Shown: in pieces, positions 1-10,366 of the stretch
How the letters are laid out: every line of letters starts with the position of its first letter
How positions within the stretch are numbered: position 1 is the stretch's first letter
DNA from: Branchinecta lynchi
Lineage: Eukaryota; Arthropoda; Branchiopoda; Anostraca; Branchinectidae
Assembly: GCA_023053575.1 (NCBI GenBank)
Contig: JAKZAP010000003.1
Location: 4,750,561 to 4,814,560, forward strand
Direction of reading: 5' to 3'
Length of the DNA: 64,000 bases
Notes under the pieces: model-generated
What the model saw: the letters and a program-made list of their open reading frames with translations, nothing else
Database searches by the model: none
Told to the model about the DNA's origin: nothing
Position numbers and translations under genes: made by a program

Positions 1-165
1 TTATTTGGCAAACAATTGTCGCGGTTTGCCAGAAGTTTCCGATCATTCGGAAGTTCTTTTCGAATTTATGCATATACATCTTTCATCCAAAGTACATATC
101 CGAAATAGAATACATTAGGCGTACTTCCGACCTTTCCTATAGTGTACTCTCACACCTGAGTCCCA
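1..165. other. No gene recognised (left edge)
   Basis: I see no coding exon or repeat terminus here. The downstream XDH exons must lie beyond this edge. Confidence 0.4.
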
Positions 166-469
166 CCCGATGAAAAATTTGTAGCCTGCGTAGTAGTATG
201 GTAGTAGTACGAAAACGTTGCATGTAATACTATGTAATAGCAAAAAATACTATAATTTAATGTGCCTCAGACTGCTCCAATCTTATGTAGTAGTATCTAG
301 TAGCATCCTATCTTGCCATAGTAGCATCCAGTCTTGCTAATAGTAGCAAATAATAGTATGCAGTAACACGGTAGTCTTGAAGTAGAAGCATGTAGTAGCA
401 TCATCAGTGCTGCATGCAACTTTTTGGTACTACTTCATAGTACTATTTTGAGACAAATTTTGCATCGGG
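166..469 (+). mobile_element. R1 MITE, copy 1
   Basis: A 304-bp element bounded by 15-bp inverted ends (CCCGATGAAAAATTT / AAATTTTGCATCGGG, one mismatch). The interior is rich in TAGTAG-type trinucleotides and has no ORF. The 2 bp on each side are CA, and other complete copies are also flanked by matching 2-bp pairs. Non-autonomous; the superfamily cannot be told from the sequence. Confidence 0.75.
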
Positions 470-728
470 CATCTCTTCGCTAAGTCCCGTGGAGTCGCTC
501 CCTCCATTCCCACAACTTCATCGAAATCAACTAAAACCAGAAATATCATGGTCATCGGATTCTCTTTTTATATACGTAAACCGGAATTTAAATCTAGGGG
601 GTAAGAAATATATTTGATATGACGAATGACTGTTTGATATATTTATGTTTCTAATTTTATACTACTGAATAAATAATAGTAATAACAGACATTCCTTAAG
701 CCCAAGCTGACTTCGAATCGTGCTTGAA

Positions 729-1158
729 AGTACAAAACGGATACGTCAGCGTCGTCAGCTACATTCTATCAGAGCTATTTTTCGGCCCTTCTTGGCAACG
801 GTCCTCTTCCCCAATGAAAAATTTATCTCGAAATAGTACTATGAAGTAGTACGAAAAAGTAGCATGCAGTACTAACTGATGCTACTACATGCTCCTACTT
901 CAAAGCTACCGTGTTACTGCATACTACTATATGCTAATATTAGTAAGACTGGATATGGCAAGACAGGATGCTACTAGATACTACTACTTAAGACTGGACC
1001 AGTCTGAGGCACATTAAATGATAGTATTCTTTGCTATTACAAAGTATTACATGCAACTTTTTAAGCCCTTTTCCAGAAGGTTGAGCCTGAAGAGGACCCT
1101 TGCCAAGAAGGGCCGGAATATAGCTCTAATAAATGAAGCTGACGTATCCGTTTTGCAT
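729..1158. repeat. R2 foldback repeat with R1 nested inside
   Basis: The left arm (CAAAACGGATACGTCAGC ... GGCCCTTCTTGGCAA) and the right arm (CCTTGCCAAGAAGGGCC ... GCTGACGTATCCGTTTTGCA) are reverse complements. An R1 MITE sits between them. This is the first of about ten R2 copies in the window. Confidence 0.75.
809..1063 (-). mobile_element. R1 MITE, copy 2 (truncated, nested in R2)
   Basis: Matches R1 copy 1 in reverse orientation. One terminus (CCCAATGAAAAATTT) is present and the other is lost where R2 sequence resumes. Confidence 0.7.
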
Positions 1159-1439
1159 TTTTAGATAATAGTTGCTTTTTGTGGTAACCAACTGTTTGTT
1201 ACTCTGACGAATTGTCGTTTTCTCAGTCACCCCGCAACATGTTAGTAACCTTGGTATCTGGTTCGAGTAACCCTGCTGAGACCAGGGTTGCCGAAATTCA
1301 GTAACCTAGTAGCCTAGCAGTAACCGGGTGTCTGAAAAACGACAAGAGTGCAGTCAGTTAAAGAGTAACTCTAGGTTACCGCAGAAACGCGACTAATAAT
1401 AAGCAATTCACGGCCTAGGGGCCACTCCCGGAAGCTGTT

Positions 1440-1514
1440 CCGAAGATCCGCCAACGTCGTCAGCTACATTCGATGAGAGCTATTTTTCGGCCCTTCTTGG
1501 CAACAGTCCTCTTC
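1440..1514 (+). repeat. R2 left arm (partial)
   Basis: Carries the same GTCAGCTACATT ... GGCCCTTCTTGGCAAC arm as the copy at 729 and again leads directly into an R1 MITE. The R2-R1 junction was therefore duplicated as a unit. Confidence 0.65.
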
Positions 1515-1811
1515 CCCGATGAAAAATTTATCTCAAAATAGTGCTATGAAGTAGTACGAAAAAGCAGCATGCATTACTATCTGATGCTACTACATGCTTC
1601 TACGTCAAGGCTACCGTGTTACTGCATACTACTATATGCTACTATTAGCAAGACTGGATGCTACTATGGCTAGCTACTAGATACTACTACTTAAGACTGG
1701 ACCAGTCTGAGGCACATTAAATGATAGCATTCTTTGATATTACATAGTATTACATGCAACTTTTTCGAACTACTACCATATTACAACACGGGCTACAAAT
1801 TTTTCATCGGG
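1515..1811 (-). mobile_element. R1 MITE, copy 3
   Basis: A 297-bp copy with both CCCGATGAAAAATTT-type termini. The flanking dinucleotides are TC on both sides. Confidence 0.75.
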
Positions 1812-1815
1812 TCAG

Positions 1816-1983
1816 GCCCAAGCTCTTTCCAGCAATCGTGCTGTTCCTTTGTGGAACGGCCTGTCTGATTTAGCTGTGACTAGCGAAACGCCTGAGGGGT
1901 TCAAAAAGCGACTCGACGAGGACTGGTGTGCGCGACCGTGGAAAGTGTACTGGAGTGCCCCAGAAACAGTGACCCGGAAATAA
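1816..1983 (+). pseudogene. Non-LTR retrotransposon C-terminal fragment
   Basis: An open 55-codon stretch ending in TAA reads like the C-terminus of CR1/jockey-type reverse transcriptase proteins: a Ser-rich start, VPLWNGLSDL, then TPEGFKKRLDEDW. The same pattern (PLWKSL ... GFKKGVDEDW) occurs in the ORF ending at 14466. It is a dead 3' remnant with no RT core upstream. Confidence 0.6.
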
Positions 1984-2066
1984 ATGTTCACCATCATCAA
2001 CCGCAAGCTACTCATCGGGATTCAACATCCTTATTGCTTGCAAGTTCAATTAAGGTAATAACTTAC

Positions 2067-2302
2067 CCTGAAAACATCTCTCTATCTCATCCATGGTTGG
2101 CAGTGGGGTCGTTCGAAGGAGGGCGTACATAGACATGATAAAGCCGGGGGTGCAAAAACCACACTGGGATCCGTGAGATGCCGCCAGTCTCTGCTGAACC
2201 GAGTGAAGTTTGGTTCTGACCGACCCAAGGCCTTCGACTGTAGTGACGGCAGCGCCATGGACGGCGCAAACGGGAGTTAGGCAGGCATTCACAGCCAGGT
2301 GG
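2067..2302 (-). CDS. XDH: Xanthine dehydrogenase-type gene, exon 4 (partial gene)
   Basis: This exon encodes the second [2Fe-2S]-binding region of a molybdo-flavoenzyme. Visible motifs are [35 protein letters not shown] and SMYALLR, and it ends at EIERCFQ-G, just before the CRC motif that should open the next exon. The acceptor (TTTAAG/C) and donor (G/GTAAGT at 2066-2061) fit consensus. The entry phase completes an Asn codon with exon 3, and the exit phase matches the known FQ|GN intron position. XDH oxidises hypoxanthine and xanthine to urate in the cytosol; the Fe-S domains pass electrons from molybdopterin to FAD. The rest of the gene lies beyond the left edge. Aldehyde oxidase shares this domain and cannot be excluded. 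Confidence 0.88.
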
Positions 2303-2644
2303 CTTAAATTTATAAACTGAACTAAAACAAATGCCAAGGCCACATTCAGTCACATTTTCCCACAAATTGGTTCGTTGATTTGGTTATTACCCCCTTTTAC
2401 GTTTCATCCTGGCCATAACTTTAACAAGGAAATTCAAGAAATATTACCACCTATAAACAAAACTAATAGTGCGAACACGATCGGGATTGGGAGATCCCGG
2501 ACAGGAATTCTTGCCCGGATTTTTGGCACCATCATCATTTCCATATGGAAAAGTTGAATTTGTTTTAATTTGATGATGGAAGTGCAAGAAATCCGGCTGA
2601 TAAATCCTGATCGTGTGTTCCCACTGTAACTAAAGTCTTTTCTG

Positions 2645-3184
2645 TTACCCCTGGTTCATACTGCTGCGATTTCGCGCAGAATTCTGCGTCATGCGACATA
2701 CGACATAAATCATGCAACAAACAAAGCAGAACTTTGCGTTTTGTCGCAGTGTCGGATGCGTTGAAATATTTCAACTGATCCGACATAAAACATGCGTTTT
2801 TTTTAGGGAAATAAAAGAAAAAATAAAGATTAGTTAATTTTCAAGACTAAAAATTGCTCTACCTGGTCTGACTGTAATCCTAGGATGGCTGAATGTAAAA
2901 CATCTTCTGAACAGACTTTTGTTAACCTGTTTTGAGCAAGATGACATGTAGGGTTTGACTGAAAATTTTCTAATAAATGGGTGGTATTCAGATGGGTAAT
3001 CTCTCAGCATCTTCAGAGGTCGTTTCTTCAAGGGCTTCTTTGTCCTTTTGCAGAATAATCTCGACGAAAAATTTTGTTTTGCGTCTGCGTGGTGGTGGGA
3101 AGGTTCATGCGATTCTGTCGCACGTCGGAACATCAAAGAAAAAATCGTGTCGCGTACGAAGCAGCAGTGTGAACCTAGGGTTAG
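2645..3184. mobile_element. Possible TIR element (about 540 bp)
   Basis: The left end (TTACCCCTGGTTCATACTGC) and the reverse complement of the right end (CTAACCCTAGGTTCACACTG) match at about 80 percent. It lies in XDH intron 3. There is no clear target duplication. Confidence 0.4.
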
Positions 3185-3469
3185 TTTTATCAGCGACTTT
3201 TCTTCAATTTTCGGCCGTACAAACGTCTTTTTACCGGCGTCATTACCAGGTGTGACTATGGCCCGGGTATAAAAGCAGAAGTACACGGTGCGGGAAAACA
3301 TAAAAATGTGCTTATGGGGCCCAGCACCACCAATGGCTGTTTTGCGCCATTGATCTGTGGGATTAATTAAATTGGTAAATTGGGGGAATCGGGCAATGAT
3401 TGTTAATTGGTTAACTGGGCGGTAGATATTCCTTCTGCCCTAGTTGAATGCGAATCATATTTGACGGTG

Positions 3470-3555
3470 AAAAAAAGACGACCCTTGCCAAGAAGGGCCG
3501 GATAGCTCTAATAACAATTAGCTGACGTATCCGTTTTGCACCGTCAAATATTAGC
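3470..3555. repeat. R2 right arm (solo)
   Basis: CCTTGCCAAGAAGGGCC followed by TAGCTGACGTATCCGTTTTGCA. This is one arm only. Confidence 0.6.
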
Positions 3556-3739
3556 TGTGGGGTTAATTGGGGGTCGGCGGAGCAAAGAATGCGCGAACAA
3601 GACTTTGTTTGACGAGACGTGAGACTAATCTGATTTCATCGGAAGGAAGTTAGCGGATTAAATCAGAAATAAAATGCCATTCATCTAAATTCAAATTAAG
3701 AAAGGTACCAACACTATTCCTTCAGCCCTGCTAATCGCA

Positions 3740-4030
3740 TTTGACAGTGCACAACGGACAAGTCAGCTTCATTTTATTTGAGTTATATTTCGGCCGTTCT
3801 CGGAAATGGTCCTCTTCAGGATCAAGCCGCTTAAGCTGGAAAATTAACTTGTGGAAAAACAAGTAAATATTCAAGCTTAGATCTAATAATTATATTGATG
3901 CACAATTAAAGGCGATGATTATAATTATTATTCTAGTATTAAACCTAAGCTAGAATCTGTAGTTGTTTTTCCACAAGTTCATTTTCCAGCTTGAGCCTGA
4001 AGAGGAACCTTACCAAGAAGACCCTGAAAC
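3740..4030. repeat. R2 foldback repeat (full hairpin)
   Basis: Two arms (ACAACGGACAAGTCAGC ... GGTCCTCTTCAGGATCAAGC and TTGAGCCTGAAGAGGAACC) flank a palindromic centre containing AACTTGTGGAAAAACAA and its reverse complement. No coding capacity. Confidence 0.65.
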
Positions 4031-4309
4031 AAAAATACTCCTTCCTTTCACCATTGTTTCTTTTTGTTTTTACTTTAATATCATTTTGAGGAATTAGCGA
4101 GGATAAACGAACGTTAGTAAGCGTGTTCACCGTTTTCTTTGTTCTTGTTGAGGACAAAAGTCAAAACCGGTGTTTCATTCAATCGAACCTACAACAATTT
4201 CAAAAATACTGATGAGCTCCGAACGATAATCATAAAGCACTCTACTTAAGTCTGAAGAAACTATTTTCTTTTGAAATTAAGACTCAGAATCGATTAATAC
4301 TCAACTTAC

Positions 4310-4415
4310 TTAACACGCTTTGTCAGTCGGTCCATCTTCGAAACAGCAACTGTGCAGGCCCCACAGCCGCCTTCACCGCATCCAAGCTTCGTGCCACACA
4401 ACCCCACTGTTCTGA
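4310..4415 (-). CDS. XDH: Xanthine dehydrogenase-type gene, exon 3
   Basis: A 106-nt exon encoding the plant-ferredoxin-like first [2Fe-2S] site: [20 protein letters not shown], with all four Cys ligands in place, then [10 protein letters not shown]. The acceptor is CCAG/TC (intron side 4416-4417) and the donor A/GTAAGT begins at 4309. The entry phase joins exon 2 to give NKLRTVG and the exit phase joins exon 4 to give RVNHLAVNAC. The nearer alternative acceptor at 4412 would break the frame. Family knowledge makes this one of the most conserved stretches in XDH and aldehyde oxidase. A two-residue insertion (RTV) before GLCGTK is slightly unusual. Confidence 0.9.
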
Positions 4416-4508
4416 CTGGTTAAGGAAAACAGGTCACAATTTCTCTTGAAGCGTTGAGTTTTTATTACTTTTCCTATTAAAACCAGTGAATAAAAGGATA
4501 AAAATGTT

Positions 4509-4575
4509 CCTCAGCCGGGACTTGAATCCAGGACCCTCCCTTTTTTAGGCGAGTGTTCTACCACTGATCTACCGA
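4509..4575 (-). repeat. Degenerate tRNA-like sequence
   Basis: On the minus strand the box-B-like GGATTCAAGTCCC and a D-arm-like TAGATCAGTGGTAGAAC are recognisable. The anticodon arm is broken by an A-run. Both the sequence beside it and its 3' flank (GGCTGAGGAACATTTTTAT) resemble those of the tRNA-like sequence at 5539. Probably a tRNA-derived repeat rather than a working gene. Confidence 0.5.
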
Positions 4576-5307
4576 GGTTAGATGAATTTGCTTTCGGGCG
4601 GGATCACTGTTCCTATGGGCTATGGCCGGCTTCTCCCAGCCCAGACTATTGTCAAGAATAAATAAGGAGGAATTGAGAACTCGTATAACCTCGATGTCAG
4701 CAAGCCGCGTTTTTTTTTTTTTACCGGTTCTCATTTACCGGGGATGGAGCCTGGGTGGAGCTTCGCGTGTTGCCTCTTGTACTATTAAGAGTTACCTCTA
4801 AAGAAAACCTCGAGTTTGTGTGTAAAATAGTTTTCTTCGTGAAGCTGCTGTAATACAATTTTGTTCAGGGAAAAGTTTAACATGCCGGGAGGTCAACCAG
4901 TTTTCTAAATTATTATCAATGTAGTAGCAGTATTGTTTTTATTTCTCCTGTAACTGTTTGACTAGTAACAACCTTGCTTAGAACTGAGACGGGGAACTCT
5001 ATTCGCTTGAAACAAACATGCAACTCGGTTTGTTATAGGTAGTGTGGGAAAAACAGAAACCAGCTATTTTCTGTTTTTAAAGAAAAACAGAACAGAAACA
5101 GAACAGGTTAACTGTTTTCTACGACACCTGTTTCTGTTCTGTTCTCAAAATGCCCTGTTTTCTGTTCTTCTGTTTTTCGAAAAAAAAGAACAGTGCCCAT
5201 GGTTAATGTCTACGTGGCTCCGACAATGGAGTCCTAGACTTCTAAATTAAATTCAAAAAACTGATTCTGGTTTATTGGTCACGGTACAAGTCCCTTGTGT
5301 AAAGTGC

Positions 5308-5405
5308 CATCTATGTAAGTAATAAGTAAGTAAGTAATTTATTTATGACCCGCCATTTTGGAAATGCGAAGTAAATGACGAAAATGACGAAAATAAACAA
5401 AACAC
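5308..5405 (-). mobile_element. LINE-A 3' end (heavily truncated)
   Basis: AAGTAAGTAAGTAATTTATTTATGACCC followed by the 3' UTR that also ends the LINE at 24157. Only the tail and about 80 bp of 3' UTR remain. Confidence 0.65.
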
Positions 5406-5538
5406 ATGTATTATTATTAATTTCCGTGATATGGCGAATGCGAACGCGTTAGATGACTTTGCCTTCGGGCGGGATCACTGTTCTTATGGCCGGCTTCTAC
5501 CAGACTATTGTAGTGGTTTGCGAGCTCTGTTCACAAGC

Positions 5539-5612
5539 CCCTCGGTAGCTCAAATGGTAAGAGTGCCTGCCTTGTAAGCAGAGGGTCCTGGGTTCAAATC
5601 CCGGCTGAGGAG
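5539..5612 (+). tRNA. tRNA-Thr(TGT)-like gene
   Basis: A 74-nt cloverleaf can be drawn: acceptor CCCTCGG/CTGAGGA, D-stem GCTC/GAGT, anticodon loop CTTGTAA (anticodon TGT, Thr), T-stem CTGGG/CCCGG with loop TTCAAAT. The D-arm and T-arm match RNA polymerase III boxes A and B. Pair 1-72 is a C-A mismatch and 27-43 also mismatches. Together with the related degenerate copy at 4509 this suggests a tRNA-derived repeat or pseudogene; function is uncertain. Confidence 0.5.
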
Positions 5613-5889
5613 CATTTTTGTCTTTCAGTTTAGTGAGCACATTCTTAAACCACAAAAATAGTCAGATATATAGAAGCTGGACGTAGGAATAGTGAATTTG
5701 CTAAGCCATAAATATATTACGAAGATGGAATGTTTTTCTAAGTTGTACAGATGATCCTTATTCTTATTCCAAATTCTTTATTCCCTTAATAGCCATTTAC
5801 AAATTGGTAACTGCGTATCGTCGATATTCAAACATCACCGAGCACACTAATGCACAACTGAAAAGACGAATAAAGTATAAGGCCTCGAT

Positions 5890-6530
5890 CATGATAATTC
5901 GGTTGAGTCTCTGGGGAGGGGGGGGGGAGGTCGAACAATCTGTGGATTATTTGAATTATCAAAGACAGTTTGTCTTCTGTCTAGTACTTGATAGAGCATG
6001 GTTTGAAGACTCAAAATGTGGCAGAACGGTTCTTTGACGTTCGACTTTAATTATATATGTACAGGAGAGGTGTGCTTATTTGAACACTCATGTAGGTACA
6101 TGTTTCATTACCTTGGTTTCATATAGATTCGGTTAAGTCTGGCTTTTCCGACCGGCTGACTTTAACGATATACATAGTAGAGGTTTGCTTATTCGAACAC
6201 TTCTCTACATGTTTCACTACCTTTGTTTTAAATAGCTTTCAGGGGAGTCTGTGTGTGTGTGGGGGGGGGGGGAGTAAGGGGGGTCGAACAATATGTGGGT
6301 AGTTTGTCTTTATTTAGTATTCGGTCGTGTCAAAACGTGGTAAAACGGTTCTACGATGATATGCTAGAGGTGTGCTTATTTTAATACCTTTCGGTTGAGT
6401 CTGTGGGGGGTCAAGTGGTAGTGAGGTAGTGTCCGGTCGGGTCTGGTTTAGACTCGAAATGTGGTAAAACAGGTATATCATTATATAGCCGTTTGACGTT
6501 AGAAGTTGTCACCCGCTGCATTAATGATAA
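5890..6530. repeat. Imperfect tandem repeat with G-runs
   Basis: GAGGTGTGCTTATTTGAACAC-type units recur near 6067, 6185 and 6370, with two interspersed G-rich stretches. A further unit appears near 18147. Confidence 0.5.
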
Positions 6531-7501
6531 GTATATTTACTTGAATACTTCTCTGAATGTTTCACTTCCTAAGTTTTGTTTCTTGCTTACAAAACAGCAA
6601 CGTAGAAAGGAAAAAGAACAAACTTGATACCAGCTACAGCCAACCGTTTCAGCTTTCTTCTGGAACAAACATATTCTAAGTTCAATACTATTTTGTTTAC
6701 TTTCAAATATGCTTCTTCTTCTATTGGGGTATGTTATACAGTTTGAACGCCATATTGTTGTTGAAATTTGCTTTCCAAAACCAGCCGAGCGCAAAAACAA
6801 GTTTGGAAAGCGAAGAGTTTTAGCCGATGTCGAAAAATAGCCAGTGCTTATCATAAGATATGTTTTAATCCATAATGTAATATCTTTAAAGTATATAAAT
6901 TTTTTATAGGATTTTTTTTAATATTAAAATATTGGTTTAATCCATAAACTAGGGGAACTTACCAAACCACCAGATCGCCCTTAAAGAGGGCCACAAAAAA
7001 TGGTATTTCTACCACATACAAGATACTAACCATCCCTACTGTCACTATGAATGTTAAAACCCACTAAAAATACCGTAAAACAATGAGCAAATTAAACAAT
7101 ACCCACCAAATTTCCTAGGTTTGAAATAACTCTCTCTGGACTAAATCTCGGCCAATTATCCCGGACAGCTGTTATGGCACGTAGGGAGCCAAGGGTTAAA
7201 ATAACAATTTCCATCTGAAGCTCCAACTGTTTATTACAAATACAAATATATTAAAAAATGTGGTACCTCTGAAGACATACGAAAATTATCAATTAGGTCT
7301 TATAATTCTTTTCTAATCAATCCTGGAAAATCTGGTCATCTAGAAAAGAAAACTTTCGGCGTGGGTTTTTTCTCGAGCCGAAATATTAACCAGGCAATCG
7401 CGTTCAATTCAAAATAAACCTGTGGCATGCGATTCCTAAGAAAAGGTAAACCGAATGTTTGAATTAGGACTTTAAAGAGCAACTTATACCGTAAAGGATA
7501 C

Positions 7502-7559
7502 GTTTGTTTCTCAGGTAGTAAAGCAGGGTCCATTCCGGGTCCGCATCTCTCTCCACGAC
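7502..7559 (-). CDS. XDH: Xanthine dehydrogenase-type gene, exon 2
   Basis: A 58-nt exon encoding VVERDADPEWTLLYYLRNK plus one base. It matches the family segment between the N-terminal FFVNGKK strand and the first Fe-S loop (usual form: VxxxDxDPExTLLxYLRxK). The acceptor is TTTGCAG/G and the donor C/GTATCC. Phase 0 on entry fits exon 1, and phase 1 on exit fits exon 3. It is too short to be found as an ORF. Confidence 0.88.
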
Positions 7560-8084
7560 CTGCAAAGAACGATATAATCAGCAAATATATTTACTTCATG
7601 ATCTATCGATACTCCTTCAGACCAAAGCTGACTAAGACTCAAACAAGAACTGAAACTGAAACGGATAAGTCATATATTCAAACAGTGAAGAAAACGAATA
7701 TAAGGTGACCATTCATTGCAAACAAAAATAGAAAAAGAGATTTTCAGGGTTTTTTCTTGATCAGCTAGTTATAGCGAGGGATAATTAAAATTTCGGATAT
7801 TTTGGTTGCACTTTAGGCAAACCGTCCTCAGCGAAAAACAAAACTAAATCATAAAATCCACCACAATAACAACAGGAAAACGATGCGGAACAAAGAATAA
7901 ATGACACGTAACTAAAAACCAAAAGAACGATGCGGACTGAACAACATGCAGATAAAAGTAAAACAACAAGAGATAAAATGTCCGTATTCAAAGTGTATCT
8001 GTAAAAATCTGAGATTTTTTACAATTCTGAATTCTGTATATGTTTACAATGTACTGCTTGTATGTATACTCATCCGCTTTGAGT

Positions 8085-8250
8085 GCATAAAGCGGATACG
8101 CCAGCTAAGATACTTTGGCAGCGGTTTTCAGGCCCTTCTTGGCAAGGGTCCTCGTCAGGCTGTCGAACTTCACGGACAACGTTGGAGAAGGAACGACCTT
8201 GCAATTGGCTTCCAAAGCCTCACAGCTGAGGTAACCGCTTTATGCATTAT
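8085..8250. repeat. R2-related hairpin
   Basis: GCGGATACGCCAGCTAAGAT ... GGCCCTTCTTGGCAAGGGTC with an inverted end near 8240 (GTAACCGCTTTATGC). Diverged copy. Confidence 0.5.
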
Positions 8251-8389
8251 TTGAGTATATGTTTCCCGGTCAGTTTGCGCTCAAGGACTACTTATAACGG
8301 ATAAGTCAGCTAAGATTTTGTTCAGTGATATTTCTTTTTACTTTGAGATTGCAGGTTCGTCTCTTTCAGGTATGGCTTCACTGTAAAAA

Positions 8390-9005
8390 AAATCTCTCCG
8401 ACGTCGGTTCAATGTAAACCGCAGTATCTCGCAGGCAGTTTACCGTAATCCTACATCGGTTTACTGCGCCTCGATCTTCCGTTTCACCTAAGACGGTTTA
8501 CAGTAAACCGACTTCGGAGTGGCGATGGTACGGGGTTTTGTAATCCTCTTTCGGAGACGTCGCGGATTCATGTAAACCGTTGTGGGAGCGATGCACGAGA
8601 GACCTGGTAAACCCAATGAGGATTGTCGTAAATCGACTTCGGACTACCGCGCAACAGTAATTGATCCCTTAGCGGGTTACGACACACCGTATTTGGGGAG
8701 CAATTCGCCGGAACCGGCGTGATATGCATCGCTTTCTGCTGGTTTTCGGGTTTATACTGTCCGATTTCGGGCTAATCCAGACCATTTTAGGATTTATAAA
8801 ATCCTTTTTAGGATCACTGCAGTCCGTTTTCGTCCGATTGTGGGCTAATCCAAACCATTTTAGGATTTATAAAATCCGTTTCAGGATCACTGCAGTCCGT
8901 TTTCGGCTACCCGCTGCCCGTTTCCGGTCTATCGTAGCTCGTTTCCGGGTTACTTCTGACCTTTTTAGGACTACCACCTTCCGTAGCCTGCCTGTTGAAA
9001 ATTAA
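8390..9005. repeat. R5 tandem or palindromic repeat
   Basis: Degenerate units built on GTTTACNGTAAACCG palindromes, followed by two near-identical blocks around TTTTAGGATTTATAAAATCC (8780-8890). A related block is at 11985-12260. No gene. Confidence 0.5.
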
Positions 9006-9239
9006 CACTGAAGCAAAACTTATCAAAATTTATCAAGTCAACTCAATTAAAAACTCCAACTCAATTAAAAACTAAAACTTCGAATCCAAAACTTCGAAAA
9101 ACTATGCAGCTTGCTGTGCTTTCTTGCATGCTCGGGGGCGACCCTCGGACTCCTCGATTTCTTCGTAGAGCTTTCTCGCCTCTGGTACGGGTTTTTTTTC
9201 GGCGATCCCAAGGACGTACCTAAAAGAGGAAATTCTCCT

Positions 9240-10366
9240 GTTTACTGTTACCCATAATACTATGAGTTAATATGGTCAAAATTTGTCCCATCAAATTTGA
9301 CTCAAATCGGAGCATATCTGCAAATTTCCGGTAACCCCTTCACCCCACCCCCCAAACGTGGCCGAATCCGGTCCTGACGCCAAACAGCATACTTAGGCCA
9401 CATAAACTTGGTACTGGCTAACTTTCATCCCAATCGGCCAATCATTTTGTCTCTTGTGCGTGTTAAAAACTTCAGTAATTTATTGCAAGTTCGTTTCCTT
9501 CCCCAGTGTTAGCCCAGAAGATTAACAGCCTGAAGAGGACCCTTGCCAAGAAGCATCACAGCTGACGAATCCCTTTTAGTGTATATTATATGAAAATACT
9601 TGTTTTGCATATCTTGGTCATCAGTCCTTACCACCCATAAAGTTTCACTCGAATCGAATAGTATTTTCCTGGATCCCCCTTCTCTCAACTCCCCCAACAA
9701 GTATCGGATGCGGTCTGGACTTGAAACGGAACATCTGAGACGACAGCTCTTTTCACTTGCCAAGTTTTATCAACATCCGACCACCCGTTCGAAAGTTCTG
9801 CATATGCCACTAGATTCCAGACTCCCCATCCCTGCAGTCCCCCCACGATGTTGAACTGGAGAAATAACTATTTTCAAGTCAGTCCGGTCGGGTCCCTGAT
9901 ACGCCTGTCAAGTTTCATCGTCTTAGCTTATCAGGAAGCAGCTATGAATCAACGATGTATCTAGGATTTGTGCTGGCTCTTCAACAAATTTTCATCCCGC
10001 TCCCTCCACTTCAAGTGTTTCCAAGATTTCCGGTTCCCCCAAAGTCACTGGATCCGGTCCAGATTTTAAGTGGGCCGTCTGAGAAACTATGTCTTTCCGA
10101 ATTTCAAGATCCGATCACCCGTTTAAAAGTTATAAATACCTCAAGATTCCGGATTCCCCCTCCCTCAACTCCCCCCAGGATGCTCGGATCGGGAAAGTGA
10201 CTATTTTCAACTTAATCTTTTTGGGTTCCTGATATGCCTGCCAAGTTTCATCATCCTACCTTATGTGAAAATGCCAGAGCTAGCTAAGCCCGGACCGACA
10301 GACCAACGGAAGGACAGAAATTGCGATCGCTATATGGCACTTCGCCGAAGGGCAAGTGCCATAAAA
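9240..10366 (+). mobile_element. R3 element, copy a (5' truncated)
   Basis: Contains the AAGTTTCATC ... GATCCGATCACCCGTT and GGATTCCCCCTCCCTCAACT modules. It ends in the R3 terminus: a GACAGACCAACGGA microsatellite, then a hairpin (TATGGCACTT / AAGTGCCATA) followed by AAAAA. An R2 arm (9520-9575) interrupts it. Confidence 0.6.

Larger units (their letters stand above)
4416..7501 (-). other. XDH intron 2
   Basis: Inferred from the phase-matched exons on either side. It holds two tRNA-like sequences, a LINE 3' tail and a degenerate tandem repeat. From about 6530 to 7500 I see no gene or recognised repeat. Confidence 0.75.

Noticed and set aside
7336..7584. Single long minus-strand ORF as a gene
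   Set aside because: It is in the wrong frame. Only 7502-7559 is coding, in another frame, as XDH exon 2.
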